Assembly: GCA_950106755.1 (NCBI GenBank)
Contig: OX467083.1
Span: 44,282,555 to 44,346,554 of the forward strand
Reading direction: 5' to 3'
Source: Climacium dendroides
Taxonomy: Eukaryota; Streptophyta; Bryopsida; Hypnales; Climaciaceae
Length of the DNA: 64,000 bases
Shown here one piece after another: positions 37,277-50,140 of this stretch (its first letter is position 1; every line of letters begins with the position of its first letter). The notes beneath the pieces were generated by a model that worked only from the letters and a program-made list of their open reading frames with translations, had not been told where the DNA came from and did no database searches. The translations under genes and the position numbers were made by a program.

Positions 37277-37540
37277 ATCTCAGAAGAATCAAATAAAAAT
37301 AATTTAAAAATTAAAAAAACCCTCAGAAGAATCAAATAAAAATTAATTTTTAATTTTTAAAGCCTCAGAAGAATCAAATAAAAATTAATTAAAAATTTAA
37401 AAAAACTCAGAAAAATCAAATAAAAATAAATTTTAAATTTTAAAAACCTCAAGAAGAATAAATTAAAAATAAATTAAAAATTAAAAAAACCTCATAAGAA
37501 TCAAATAAAAATAAATTAAAAATTAAAAAACATGAGAAGA
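37277..37540. repeat. Minisatellite of about 43-bp units, six to seven copies
   Basis: Each unit starts CTCAGAAGAATCAAATAAAA and continues with an A/T-only tract that contains TTAAAAATT-type palindromes. Units are similar but not identical. Confidence 0.9.
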
Positions 37541-38000
37541 ACTTATTATACAATTTTTGCTTCAAAGGTCAATGTTAAATTGTCAATCTCGAGCTCCCTG
37601 GCCCTCTTGGGAGTGTGATTAGTGTGACCAAAAATTAGAGTAAATCTGAAACTCTTGAATCTCCCTTTTCATTTATAGTGACTTGCTCATGTTTATGGGT
37701 GGATTCTATAGTAGTGCAATGAGCCTCAAGCTTCTTGTGGAGGTCCAACCAAGGGTGAATGTAAAAAAAAGACCCCTTATTTTGTGCCATTTTAATTATA
37801 TTGGAAATATCTCTCTTCATTTATTTGGGGCCTCTAATTGTAAATATGAACTCAAAATTTGAAAAAAATAAATTGCGTAGCAAATAAAAGGTTCTAGTGT
37901 TTTTCCCAAGGATAAAACACAAACCTCCCCAAGAGGCTCATTGCACTACTATAGACTTGACCATGTTTATGCAGTTTTGACCTCAGTCTTGTGATTCTCA

Positions 38001-38397
38001 TCACAAAGTTTAGATCCTACAGTTTGTCAACAATTATCATGTGGTTATCATTGTTTCATGGGTTCACACGTTAATTACAATTTATCGCATCATTATAATC
38101 ATTAGTAGAAAACGCAAAAATTTATGTTGTTTTGGTGACGTTGTTTTGGTCACTACACAACAAATTTCTGTTGAAATTAACAGAAATCTGTTGTTCAGTG
38201 ACCAAAACAACGTCACCAAAACAACATAAATTTCTGCGTTTTCTACTAGTGAATGCATTACTTGCAACCGCATTGTAACAATGCAAAGTAATGCATTGTA
38301 ATGATGCGATAAATTGTAATTAATGTGTGAATCCATGAAACAATAATAACTACATGATAATTGTTGACAATCCGTAGGGTCTAAACTTTGTGATGCT
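38001..38397. mobile_element. Foldback element (arms about 100 bp) disrupted by a MITE
   Basis: 38001-38096 (TCACAAAGTTTAGATCCTAC ... TTACAATTTATCGCATCATT) is complementary to about 38300-38397 (AATGATGCGATAAATTGTAA ... GGGTCTAAACTTTGTGATG). The original loop contains ATGCATTACTTGCAACCGCATTG. Confidence 0.8.
38100..38251. mobile_element. CACTA-type MITE, 152 bp, with AAT target duplication
   Basis: The right end is GCGTTTTCTACTAGTG, the left end CATTAGTAGAAAACGC (one base decayed from CACTAG). AAT flanks both sides (38097-38099, 38252-38254), the 3-bp duplication expected for CACTA elements. The arms are nearly perfectly complementary over some 65 bp (TTTATGTTGTTTTGGTGACG and complement), so the whole element folds into a hairpin. 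It is inserted in the arm/loop of the foldback element. Confidence 0.85.
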
Positions 38398-39360
38398 CAC
38401 TCATGTGTCAATCACATGCATATGTTTGTGTAGGTTCACAAAAGTAGAGGAGTTGCAAGCAGATTCTTGAAGTCATCATAACTTGACGAGATAGAGGTGC
38501 ATGTTGGAGTTCGATGAGTTTGGGGACTAACTTGTACTAAGTTCCATGGTCTTATTATGGTAAACATGTTTGTTACTAAGTAGATTTGCTATCACTAAAC
38601 CTACCTTGGAGAAGATATTTGTGAACTTATGTAGTTTTTTTAGAGATTGAAAAGCTTGAGAGAAGTCATTTGCAAATAGAATGAAGACATTTTGATAATA
38701 AATGAGTTTTTTGTGATTCTTCAAGCTTATTGGGACTAAATTGGTATTTAAAAGTGGATAGCCCCATGCTAAACTATATGGTGATGTGTCCCATCCTAAA
38801 GTACATTGTCATGGTGCTAAAGGGTGACTAAGATTGTGGTAATGGGTGGGTGAGTGATACAAATGGGAAGATCCAATAGATGTTGGAATTAGGTGATTGA
38901 CGACATTGTGATGTTCTATCTTGAGCTCTCTTCAAGCTTAATGAACTATATACAATGCTACCTTCACAACTTATTTTGAGGTGTATTTACACCAAAAAAT
39001 TTGGGATTGGAAGATAGCTATGGATCCAAAGCAAATACCCAAACAAAACACTTCATTTTTGTGGGTTCCAACTCAAATTTTTTGGGTGTAAATAGGCCCC
39101 AATCCTAAAATTATTCACTAGTTGTGGAGGAGTAAGGAGAATAAACCTATACACTCAGCTCCAAGTAAAAACAATGGAAATTTGAGCTTGTTACACATAA
39201 AAATAATGAATTTACAATTAGAATTGAAGACCTCTAGTTTGCTGTGAGAGAATAAACCAACTAAAAAATAGGGTGGGAGTTTTTACTTGGGACCCAAGTG
39301 GTTCTCTAAGGCCAAGCATATGGGCTAGTTCACCCAGGTCTTGTAGAAGGCTCCACTTAA
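38398..39360. other. AT-rich intergenic DNA, no gene seen
   Basis: There is no repeat or frame I can support. AATTTTTTGGGTGTAAAT near 39077 pairs with ATTTACACCAAAAAATTTGG near 38987, a short inverted repeat of about 20 bp. Confidence 0.45.
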
Positions 39361-39955
39361 CATTTAAAGGTCCATTTTAGGGGGTCAAAAGCCATTAAAA
39401 AGTGCCATTTTCAATGCAAAGAGCAAAATTATAAACATTTGATTTTTTTGCATGTTGAACCACAAGATCTTACACGAGACTAATATGGAAATGTGCCAAA
39501 GAAGTTTTGGAAACCTTGATTGCTTGGATTGCAAGATATTTACATTTAAAGGAGAAAAAAATGAGTTTTATAACCTTGTAAAATTAGGTTACTGGACTTT
39601 AAATCCTTTTCTCTCTAAATCTTTGCATTACAAATTTTGAACTTTTTATGTTGGAGAATTGGGTTTAGAATCTCAGAAAAAATATTCAAAAAAGAATTAA
39701 TTATCATTCTTCAAAAAACATATTGATTTACTTATTTAAATGGAAATAGATACTGGATAGAAGGAAAAACATAATTGTCAATAGTTTTAGCATAGAATTG
39801 AAACAAATTAATCCCATTGTCAAGATTGTTCTAACATGCAAACAAAATCCTATGAAATTGTTTTTTTAGAAAATTTAGAAAATTGACTTCAAAATTAGAT
39901 TCTATATGTTATTTTTTCAAGAAGACGTTATAATTGCCCACAAAACAAGATGCTT
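39361..39955 (-). mobile_element. Subfamily A TTAA-element fragment, reverse orientation
   Basis: It starts CTTAACATTTAAAGGTCC and then follows the 45013-45910 copy (AAGATCTTAC, TTGGATTGCAAGATATTTAC, TTGGAGAATTGGGTTTAGAATCTCA, CATTGTCAAGATTGTTCTAA, ACAAGATGCTTC). The distal end is missing. Confidence 0.6.
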
Positions 39956-42355
39956 CTAAACACTAACAAAAAAAGTGTTATTTTTGACATATTTTTTACT
40001 CTAACGTGTTTAAATGTTGTCATAAAAATTTTCAATTTTCAACACTTAAGTGTAAAAAGAAGTATTGAACATGATATGTTGGAAAGACTATTAAAGAAAG
40101 TGCAAAAAAAGGTGTTGAAAATAATGACAAAAAATTTGGCCTAAAAATCAAAACATAAAAATTTTGAATTTTTTGAGGTTGTCCAAACTCATTGTCTAGC
40201 TTATTTGTCCAAAGTTTCCAAATTGCAGACCTACAACTATTATGTTGTCCAAGTTGCATACCTTGTCTAGAAAATTACTAGGCAACTAACACACAAACAA
40301 TGGGATTTGAACTCCATGATTGACCAATGTTAGGAATTTGTTGTATCTTACAACATTATGTGTGAAATTGGAGATTTTCTTGTAGCTTTATGACATGATG
40401 TATCTATTTAGCATTTCTTAGAATGTTGATCTCCTTTTGTTAAGGCATACAACCCCTCAAATTTCTATTAATTTTTTTAAAAGGCAAGAAAAAGCCAAAT
40501 CAAATCCAAATTTGTTTTTTATTTTTTAGATCTTTGTGGAATTAGACATAAATTTTCAAAGTGAAGCACAATTTTATCAAAACTTTCTTAGAACTATATT
40601 TGACATATTTTCCAAAACTTTCTAACACTCTTTTTAAATTTATTTTTAATAGCAAAATTTTTTTATACTTCTTTTAGTATTAAAAATTTGAAAAAATATC
40701 AACAATATTTTGACACTTAGTGTCAAAAACAATGTTGAAAAGTTTGAATTTTATTACATCTTGTTTTTTTGGCACTTTATTATTGGAAATGATGTTAGAA
40801 ATAAGGTAAAAAAATTTGTAAGAAACAACATCTTCTTTCAATAGTGTACTTTTCACATAATTATTAATCCCAATAGAGCAAATAAAAAAATTCCATACAA
40901 AAAAATCTATAATCTATAAAAAAAAATTCTAAATTTTTTGTTTTAAATTATTTTGCTTTATTTGTTGTACATATTTGACTATTTTTAGCTTAGATGGCAT
41001 CACTTTTGTTCCTAATCACCAATAAAAATAAAAGTTATATTGGTAGTAAACTAATAATTGTTTCTTGTTTTAAAAAAAGGGCTCAAAATCATGTCAAAAA
41101 TTCAAATCAGAAAATTTGTCTAAACCTTCAAGTGTCCTCGGAAGGCATGTTTGGGATTTTAGAAGTGAACTTTAAAAAATACATATATGATGAAGTTTTT
41201 GAATTTTCATGGCTTTCATATGCGATGAAGTGTCAAAATAAGGGTCCACTATATTATTTAATTTCATCCTTTTTAAAGTTCTTTTCATTCAATTTTAGCA
41301 CTAGAAGAAAAGAAAATTTTAAATACTGACAAAGCTTCTAAAGTCACAACCAAGGTCACAACTTGGTGTCAAGTGCCCTTATGGGCCTTCAAATGTTTAT
41401 CATGTTTATAATAAAATTCAACCAAAGGATGAAGTTTTCTTTTTCTTTAAAGTCAACATAAAAAAATATTTTGATATTTTGAAAAATATTATAGTATCTT
41501 TAAAAATCTAAGCATGTATATTTTGCCATATAAATAACTTCATAGTTTTAGATGATCATACCAAAATTCAAGTATTAAATATAGTCATTGTGTCATAGAT
41601 GAATTCTAAAAGTTTCATGTTTTTAAATCAATATGACAAAAGGCTTTCAAGATTTTTCAAGTTTAAACACATGAATAATTTCAAAAAATGATGCCAAACA
41701 TTTTATTTTCCTTTATTACAAATGTCAAAGAATTGAAAACATATATCATAGTACATTGAAGTTTTGTGTAGAATCCTCATGCATTTAAGCTTTAAAATTA
41801 AAGGTGCACCAACTTGAATATGTGTTTATGAAATGGTTAATGAAAGAGATACATTATTCAAAGATTACCCTATTACCTCATAGATTTCAATTATTAAAAA
41901 AAATACTTTCTTAATTATTGAGAATTTATCTTATTTTGACATTTTCATTAGATACTTACAAGCTCAACTTGGAATTTAATTTTTTTTTCAAATTTGTATG
42001 CTTAACCCCTAAATTTTTGAATAATTTCAAAAATCACACTTATTTTTCTTCAATTTTAAGTTTTAAAACAATGAAATTATGTTGGAAATTTATCTTTTAT
42101 TCCATATAAAAATAATTTGAATATTATAACCTTCATTAGAATAGATCAATTTCAGAAACAATTTGATTTCATAAATGTCAAAAATAAATCTTAACACATT
42201 CAATTTCGTGCAAGAATTTTTTATTTTCTAGAACGAAGAAATGTCTCTCAGGGGTTATTTTCAACCATAAAATGGTTCTTTGGAATCTAATTGGTTTAGT
42301 CAAATGTATGCATATTTGGTTTGGGGCTTAATATATTTTGAAACTTTGAATAGCA
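39956..42355. other. AT-rich intergenic DNA with unclassified decayed repeats
   Basis: Simple A/T-rich sequence; one further TTAACCCCTAAA end at about 42003 hints at another decayed TTAA-element. The 111-codon frame at 40994-41329 has no recognised similarity. Confidence 0.45.
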
Positions 42356-42359
42356 TTAA

Positions 42360-43149
42360 CCCCTAAGTTTTTTTTTAATATTTAGACCCAAAATTGCTAG
42401 TCTCAGAAGCAAGGCTAAAATCTTCATCTATATTTATTTTTTCAAAGATTCAATTGTAGGATCTTTTAGTTAACTTGTTAGAGTACACCCTCCTAAAATT
42501 CAAAATAAGAAACCTTACCAATTGCAAGGCCATGATGCCCAAAAAGAAATATTTTCAATTCTTCCTAGATGGCTAAATTTCATCTTTCAAATATTTTATC
42601 AAAAAATGTATAGATCCTACAACATGTAACTCCCTATAATGTGTTGAAGAAATAAGTTGGGAATACATATTAAAAAACTAAATTTTCACAAATTCATGCT
42701 TAAGGAAATAGTAAGTAGAAAGAAATAGAGAATTGTTAAGAATTTGATTCCAAAATTCAAAATGCCAATCCCAATAGTTATAATGTTGTAATAAACAATT
42801 TGCATCCTATGATTTTATTTTTTCAAAAATACTGAAAATTGAGCTAAATAAAGGACTTCAAAGTTTAAAGTTGAGAATTTTTACATTCATCTTAACTTTT
42901 ATCTCATTGATCAATATGGAATCATTCAAAACTTTCCATGTATATATAAATCTAGAAAACCAATTTCAAAATATAATTTCTTAAGAATATGATGTTTTTA
43001 AACTACTTTGGTCCTAGTTGTAAAAAAACTACCTTATGTTTTGCTCGATGTTTTGTAAAAATTTTGAAGAAAAAAAATGAGAATTTCTTTTTTAGTGAAC
43101 TAGCCAAAATATCTATGTTGCCCTAAAACACTGTTTGCTCTTTAAGAAG
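42360..43149 (-). mobile_element. Subfamily B TTAA-element, internally shortened, reverse orientation
   Basis: The left end is TTAA then CCCCTAAG; the right end is GTTTGCTCTTTAAGAAG then TTAT. The interior matches 54540-55479 (AGAAAGAAATAGAGAATTGTT, AATGCCAATCCCAATAGTTA, TATGATTTTATTTT, AAATCTAGAAAACCAATTTCAA). Confidence 0.65.
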
Positions 43150-44799
43150 TTATATTGAATTCATTTATAGGATCAAATTCAATTTTTTTTTGTGCTTTCG
43201 ATAATTGTACCCTAAAAATTCAAGTTGGTGATTTCAATTTTGAAGTATTTAGTAGGATATCCAATATAAGTAGTTTTACCATCATTACTTTTATGGGATT
43301 TAATGTAATGGGATTCAAATCATGATTGGACTTAATACATTATAATTCAAATATACAAAACCAACCATAATTAGGTGCCATAGACGTTGCAAATATTATC
43401 CAAAACCACTCCAATACAACTTGACTGAATCCCTCAAATCCCTTGAATTATGTAAAATATTTTTGTAAAATAAATTCTCGTGAAGTGCCATTCAATATGA
43501 AATGATGAGATACACAACATGCCTTAGAGGAGACGTACATGAGTGAAGTCCATCACTATACTTTAAAGTCACAAGTTTAAAACCGTAATTTTTCAAGTCA
43601 TATACAACTTTGAACTTTGAGGCAACATAATTGAAGGCAAAGGAAATGTTGAAGACCAAAGTATATTTTGAGTTATTCATGATTGTTGCATGTCCACACT
43701 TTCATTCATGTCACAAGAGGATGTTAGTAATTTGGATTGAGTCAACTACTTGATGACTTTTGATATCAAATTAAACAACTAAAAGAATATTAAAAAATGA
43801 ATATGAGTGACAATGATAATAATATTTCCAAAATTTTCAAGGTTTTCAATTAAAGTTCACATGAAGTTTAATTAATTTAAAATTAATCAATCTAAATATA
43901 TATATAAATAATAAAAATAAAAATACTAAAATTTTAAAATCCAAAAAATCCAAATCCATAAAGTTATTAACTGCAAGTTTCTAAATTTTTGAATTTTCAA
44001 AACAAAAATTATAAATTCATGGAGTTTAAGTTTTACAATTTACAGTTTATAAAACAATTTAAAGCTTATAAGCTTATGAGTTATAAGTTTTAAAATTTAT
44101 ATATTGAAAAATTAACAGATTTAATTTTGAGGTTTTGATAATTCCTAATCATAATTTAAAACTCTATTTTGACTTTCAAGATAATATTTTTCACTTTGAA
44201 TACATCTAACTACATAAATATTTTCATCTATTTTTTTATTTTCAACTTGAAATCGTAAAAAAACAATTCAAAAGTAAGTAATTTATAGCAATTTGAACTT
44301 GAGATCCTACAACCATGCTTTTTAATATAGAGTTTCCTAATACACAATAGTTATATTATAATATTTTGTCATATAAAAAATATGTTTTATAAAATAATAA
44401 TAATAACAATAAAATTACTTTGTATAATATTTGATTTTTTCTTTTTTTCCATATATTTATGGTAATTCTATTTTTTCACAAGCAAAAAGTTGAAAATTTT
44501 GAGGCTTTATGGAAGCCTAATGATTTCATTTTTGAAAAACATTAAGAAAATGTCAAACTTCTTATTTTGGAAGGAGATCTATGGAATATATTTATTGAAG
44601 AATTTTGAAGTTTGACTATATGGTCATTAGTTTTCACATGCTAAGAGAGGCATTAGATTTGGTTGTAAAAGAGATATAATCCAAGGTATAGACACATAGA
44701 ACAAGTTTTTATAGTACAAATTAATCTATATGCCCCTTGATTACAACAAAAATTACTCCCAATATGTAAAATCATCTTAACCAATGTATAATTTTTTTA
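43150..44799. other. AT-rich intergenic DNA, no gene seen
   Basis: Low-complexity A/T-rich sequence, especially 43860-44420 (runs such as TATATATATAAATAATAAAAA). No frame or element boundary found. Confidence 0.5.
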
Positions 44800-44802
44800 A
44801 AC

Positions 44803-46569
44803 CCTAAATATCCAAGTTCTTTTTTCATCAAAAATTGTTCAAAATTGCCATTTTTAGTGCAAATAGCAAAAAATTTAAAAATGGTACTATTGTCATGTCT
44901 AACCATAAGATCTCATAATAGACTAATGCAAGAATGTGTAAAAGAGATTTTAGACACTTTGACTATATAAATTGAAAAATAAATGCATTCAAAGTGAAGA
45001 AATCATATTTAACCCCTAAAGCCCCAAGGGTGTTTTTTTGTCAAAAAACACTTAGAACTACCACTTTTGTTACGTTCAACTAAGAAAACCAAAAAAATAT
45101 ATTTTTTCAAAATCCAACCGTAGGATCTTGTACTTAACTTGTTTGAAAACATATGGTAAAATTCTCATTAAATTTGACTGCATTGATTGCAAGATATTTG
45201 CATCCAAAGTGAAGAAAACAAATTTTTTTGCAACTTGCTTGACTAGATTTTTTGGCTTCGAATCTTTTTAACTAAAAATTTTGGCACTGTTGATTTTGAC
45301 TTTCAAAGTTTGTATGTTGAATAGTTGAGATGAGAATCTAAATAAAAAAACTCAACAAAAATGCACTTAATTTTCACTCTAAAAAATTATGAAGTAGAAG
45401 TAGGTTACATATTGAAAGGAAAAACTAAACCATTAACAGCTTTAAGATGGAATTGACATACGATAATCCCAATGGTGAGATTGTTCTAGAAAGCAAAGCT
45501 AATCTTCTCTAAAAAATGATTTTTGGAAAATTGTAAAAAATGCATTCACAAATGAATCCTATAAGTTATTTTTTCAAGAAGATGCTTAGATTACCTAAAA
45601 AACTAAGATTGTCCATAACTTTCTCATAACTAGTCCAAATGGAATGAATCAAAGGCTTCAAATGTAAACAAAAATATAAGATTTTAGGAAAAAAATTTAT
45701 TTATTTTTTACTTTTTCTGATTTTTTTGTGTTGCTTGTTGACTTTTGTTTTTGGCTTATTGTGCCATAACTTTTTCTCCCAGGCATCAATTGAAACATCG
45801 ACAAACTCCACAACCTCAAAAAACCTCAAAAACATTCACTACAAATTGAGACAATATGAACCTATCCGGATCCAAATTGTCCCTTGAGGAGACAAACGAT
45901 CCTTTAGGGGTTGTTGGCATATTGGCAAACTAGTTTATGAAACTTTGAAACTTCTTAACTTAAGAATTTTATACTATAGATTTTGAATACAAATTTTTTT
46001 CCATGAAAAACTGAGTTGAGAATATATAAAAATGAAAAAAAATGATTTCCATTCTTCAAAAATGTGTTAAATAGAAAAAAGTACATGATATAGGAAACAT
46101 GGAATTAACAACACAATAATTCCAATAGTGAGCTTGTTCTAACAATCAAAGTTAATCCTATACAACTTTTGTTTTGAAAAATATAAAAAATGAGCTCAAA
46201 AATGAATCCTAATCATTAGTTTTTCAAAAAGATGCTCTAAGTGCCCACAAAGCAAGATGCTCCATAATTTTCACATCACAAACTCAAATGGAATGAATCA
46301 AAGATGTCCATATAGACAAAAATACAATCCATGAGAAAAAAATTATTGTTTCAAGTTTTTGTGGATTTTCTTTTACTTGTAAGTTTAGTTTGGACCTTAG
46401 ATATAGCTTTTGCTCCCAAACACTAATTGAAATAAATATTATGTTCCTCCAAAGTTAATAAGTTTTTCTATCCTATGAGAAAGTTCAAAAAGTTTTACCA
46501 AAATTCAACTTATAGGAACATGCCTAAAATCCATTTTGTTTCCCAAAGGAACAATGGGACTTTAGAGGT
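44803..46569 (-). mobile_element. Head-to-tail cluster of three subfamily A TTAA-elements
   Basis: A fragment at 44803-45008 (TTAAACCCTAAATATCC...) is followed by a full copy at 45013-45910: TTAA then CCCCTAAAGCCCCAAGGG at one end, CCTTTAGGGG then TTGT (decayed TTAA) at the other. A third copy, about 45950-46569, ends GGGACTTTAGAGG then TTAC. All are in the same, reverse, orientation. None codes for protein. Confidence 0.7.
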
Positions 46570-47404
46570 TACATTGACTCACTTTTAATGTCTTTATTTT
46601 TTCGATATAATTAATTATATTATATTTTAATGTTTATTTTATTTTTTACAATTCACTTATTTGTATACAATTATAATCCATATTCGATGGACACATTGAT
46701 CATGTTACTTGTTATTATCTTTCAAATTCAAATTTTCTTTTATATATGCAAGAAGGTAGCAAGAGATAGAATGTGTAGAAGATGTATTTGGAAGGTCCAA
46801 ACTTAAAAGATAATTTATTTGCCATCTTGAGTTTTCTAAATAATAGAAGATTCAATATGTATAGACCCTCCAATAGGTACATTCAATAAAATTAGTTGCA
46901 ACTTAGATTCCAAATTCAAATATACATTTATTTTTAAAGCATGTTTCTATGCTTTAAATGGTTGTAGTATACCTACTTATATTTATACTCAAAGCTCATA
47001 TACTTGCATTTTCATGCTCACAAACTAGCACCATTTATATGCAAATTGAATTTGTAGTCTATGTTAATACTTCTTGGTTATCTTTGTATAGGAAATTCAA
47101 TGAAGAAAACATTATTAGTTAGTTGCATTTTAATTTATCTTGAATAACTAAAATTTATATTGCTCCAATTAAAATAATTGAATCTGTGTACAAAGCTTGG
47201 TGCATTTTGTTGCTCTTCCATCATTCATGTACAAAGATACACTCTAATACCATTGATGTCCAACAACTTTGATAGTAATTATTGGATCTACTACCTTGTC
47301 CATTGAATAAAATAAAGAAAAAAATGGTATAGAAATAAAAGCATCAAACAAAATATCTCTTAAAGTTTCATTGTTCCTATGAGAGATAAAACACATTTCG
47401 GGTA
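46570..47404. other. AT-rich intergenic DNA, no gene seen
   Basis: Nothing recognisable apart from simple A/T-rich sequence. Confidence 0.5.
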
Positions 47405-48270
47405 CTAGGCTCCTACAATCTCAATTTTTGTCATGATTTTTAATCTTTTTTTAATATAAAAATATATATTAAGTTTTTCAAATATGTAATTTTTATGTGA
47501 ATGAGTGTGGAAGAAAAATCATGCCATAATAATCTCAAAATGAGCTTGTTGGGCAATACAAAAAAAATCACAAAAAGTTGAAATTAATTTTTAAATATTA
47601 TGTTTCTCACACATAATATTTTATGTACATAGAAAGATATGATTCATTTTACTTGAATTAATGATGCAAAAATGATGGACAATCTTAATTTTAGGGCAAT
47701 TAGAGCATCTTTGTACTAAAATAACCTATAAGATTCATTTTGAACTCAATTTCTATGCTTTTCCAAAAAAAAGTTCCATTGGATTTAGTTTGTTTTCTAG
47801 AAAAATCTTATCCTTGGAAATAGTGTGTGGTTCAATTCCATTTTAAATTTATTAGCAATTCATTTTTTTATTCAATCTTGATCATTCTAATGAATGACTT
47901 TTTACGTGATTTTTTAAGAATGAAAATCAAGTATGTGTATTTTGAACATTTTTTCCTAGACATTCAACTTATTCTTTAGCATTTTTTTAATTCAATATTT
48001 GTAGGACAAAATTTGAAGCGAAGTAGATTCAATGTCTTATAATCTCGTCACACAAAGTGCTAAGAAAATCATTTTCTTCACTTCAAATATACATATCTTG
48101 CAATCCATGCAATCACGTATCTAAAATTTCTTCCACGCATTCTTTAGACTAGTGCAAGATCCTAAAGATAGATATGAGGAAAAAAACAATTTTTAAAATC
48201 TTTTATTCTTTGCAATAGAAATGACACTTTTGAATGTTTTTGAATGAAAAAAATGGCCTTGGGACTTTAA
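47405..48270 (+). mobile_element. Subfamily A TTAA-element, forward, decayed ends
   Basis: Shared landmarks with 12468-13375 include CTCCTACAATCTCAATTTTTGTCATG, GATTCATTTTACTTGAATTAATGATGCAAA and AATCTTGATCATTCT, with the terminal GGCCTTGGGACTTTAAGAG. The left end is degraded. Confidence 0.55.
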
Positions 48271-49190
48271 GAGCAATTGGAGTCACCTTAATGAAAAATA
48301 CATAATTAAAAAATAGTATATAGAATACTAAACAAGTTAATTTAATTATTGTGCCCGCATAAATTACACTAATTTACATTAATTCAATAATCATGTGAAT
48401 TTGCAAGGCAAGTTAACATGGCACTAATTCACTAATATGGTAGTTTTTAGACAAATTCAATATATTGTTGTTTACACTATTTTCAAATTATTTTAAATAT
48501 TGCGCTCTTTATCTACCGATCATCTACTTTCATTTAACTATCATATGAATGTGGTAAATGATGTGAAGTTTTCTGTTTTGCAAGTAGTCAAAAAATAAAA
48601 TTTAAAACAATGTATTTGAAACAAATTTAAAGCTATTTTCAAACCCCTTCTTGTATAAACATTTTTCACAAGCTCCATAGAACAAGTGGTTCTAAATTAT
48701 TACCCCAACAATATCCTTGACTTACATGTCAAATGCACACAAAACAATCAACATTAGACTTGGACCTTCCCTCTATTATGAACACAACAAGAGAAAGGGG
48801 TGTTTTAAATATAGTCTTATAATTTATGACTTCTTAGGAGATATTTAGTAAAAATTCATTTGTTTCTATTAAAAAAAAATCTAAAAACCTTTCCAAACTT
48901 ATAATCTCATGTCTAAAACTATATTTAAAAACTCACTTAAAACACCTCTTTCTCTTGTAGAGTAGGATGCCTTCCTGAAGCCACTGTATTTGAGAAATTA
49001 CACTATTTTTTCTGTCTTCAAAGCACACACAATATATTTTTTTATCATTAGAAGGAAAAAAAACGGTCAATCCTTCGTAGTTATTAAAAACTCAAACACG
49101 CAATCTGAATTCTCGCGAAATTTCCAAACCATTTCAAACTTCCTTCTCCATTCAAATACAACTCCGACACTCCGTATCTCTACACCTCGA
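48271..49190. other. AT-rich intergenic DNA, no gene seen
   Basis: The 48780-48965 stretch holds an inverted pair (GAGAAAGGGGTGTTTTAAATATAG against AAACACCTCTTTCTC; about 60 bp related in reverse), a possible small foldback. Otherwise unstructured. Confidence 0.45.
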
Positions 49191-50140
49191 AACGAGATGT
49201 AGATTTATTCAAGTACCGTTTAGTTTAGGGTTAAAGCCCTCGGAGTCAAAGACATGTTGCATTCGAAGTTCAAAGAAAAAGTGGGGCTCTTCCGAACAAG
49301 ATGGTGGTGGAAATTGTCCCACTTGACTTCTGGTCCAGTTTGCATCAAAAGCAACAGTGCCAAGCATTGAAGGAGTGATTTCAGCATCCACTGAAGGAGG
49401 ACTTTGCCATGGCACACACATACACACACATACACACAAAAAAAAATGAAAAAAAAAAAAAAAAAAAAATTACACCCCATCTGGCGGTACTCTTGGGAAC
49501 CCGCGAGCCCTGAAATTTCGGTCTCTTCCCAAGGGAAACTTTTTTTAAAACTTTTTTTTAATCATGGATGATCAAATTTGGAAAATTTTGAATTCATGTT
49601 TGGAATGGAAGACCTCGAATCAGGCCAGATATGGTAGAACCACCCATTTCCAACCAGGAATCCATGCCCAGCTTGAAGGTGCATCTATTTCTAGCTGAGG
49701 CAGGAACAGATTTTCCAATCAATGTTTGGAATGTGTGTGTGTGTTTTTTTCCTGACTTTTTGAAGGTTGGGACTGATAAGATTATGATAGATGTCTTGAT
49801 GTAGTGAGCAGGAAAGTAGGAAGCAGCGATTGGGAAAGTAGTTCTTGAATGATTGGAATTGGAAGAGTCTGTTTGTTGGGTATGGGTGTAGGTCAACTTT
49901 GGGCTTCTTAAATTCACAATAAATTCAATTCAAGGCATGGAATTACCAAAAAGATTGCAATCCCTGTGATTTCTGTCTTCCTACGTGGTAGAAAATTTGC
50001 TCCAAAACATGCGTGGAATTGCTGAAGTGGTTGACTATAGGTGGTTCTACTATTCCAAAATGTCCCAAAATGTTGGAGAAAGTGTTTGGGATTTAGGGGT
50101 TGAAAATATTGTTGTTTCAACCCGTTTCAGAAATAATTTG
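49190..50140. other. GC-richer island without recognisable gene
   Basis: Base composition rises clearly compared with its surroundings. Minus-strand frames at 49209-49480, 49594-49917 and 49914-50120 are open, but their translations (with low-complexity F and CVC runs) match no family. A (CA)n/poly-A tract at 49410-49470 splits it. It could be a decayed gene or retrocopy. Confidence 0.4.

Noticed and set aside
37277..37540. CRISPR-like array
   Set aside because: The roughly 43-bp units are contiguous minisatellite repeats without unique spacers, in a plant nuclear context.
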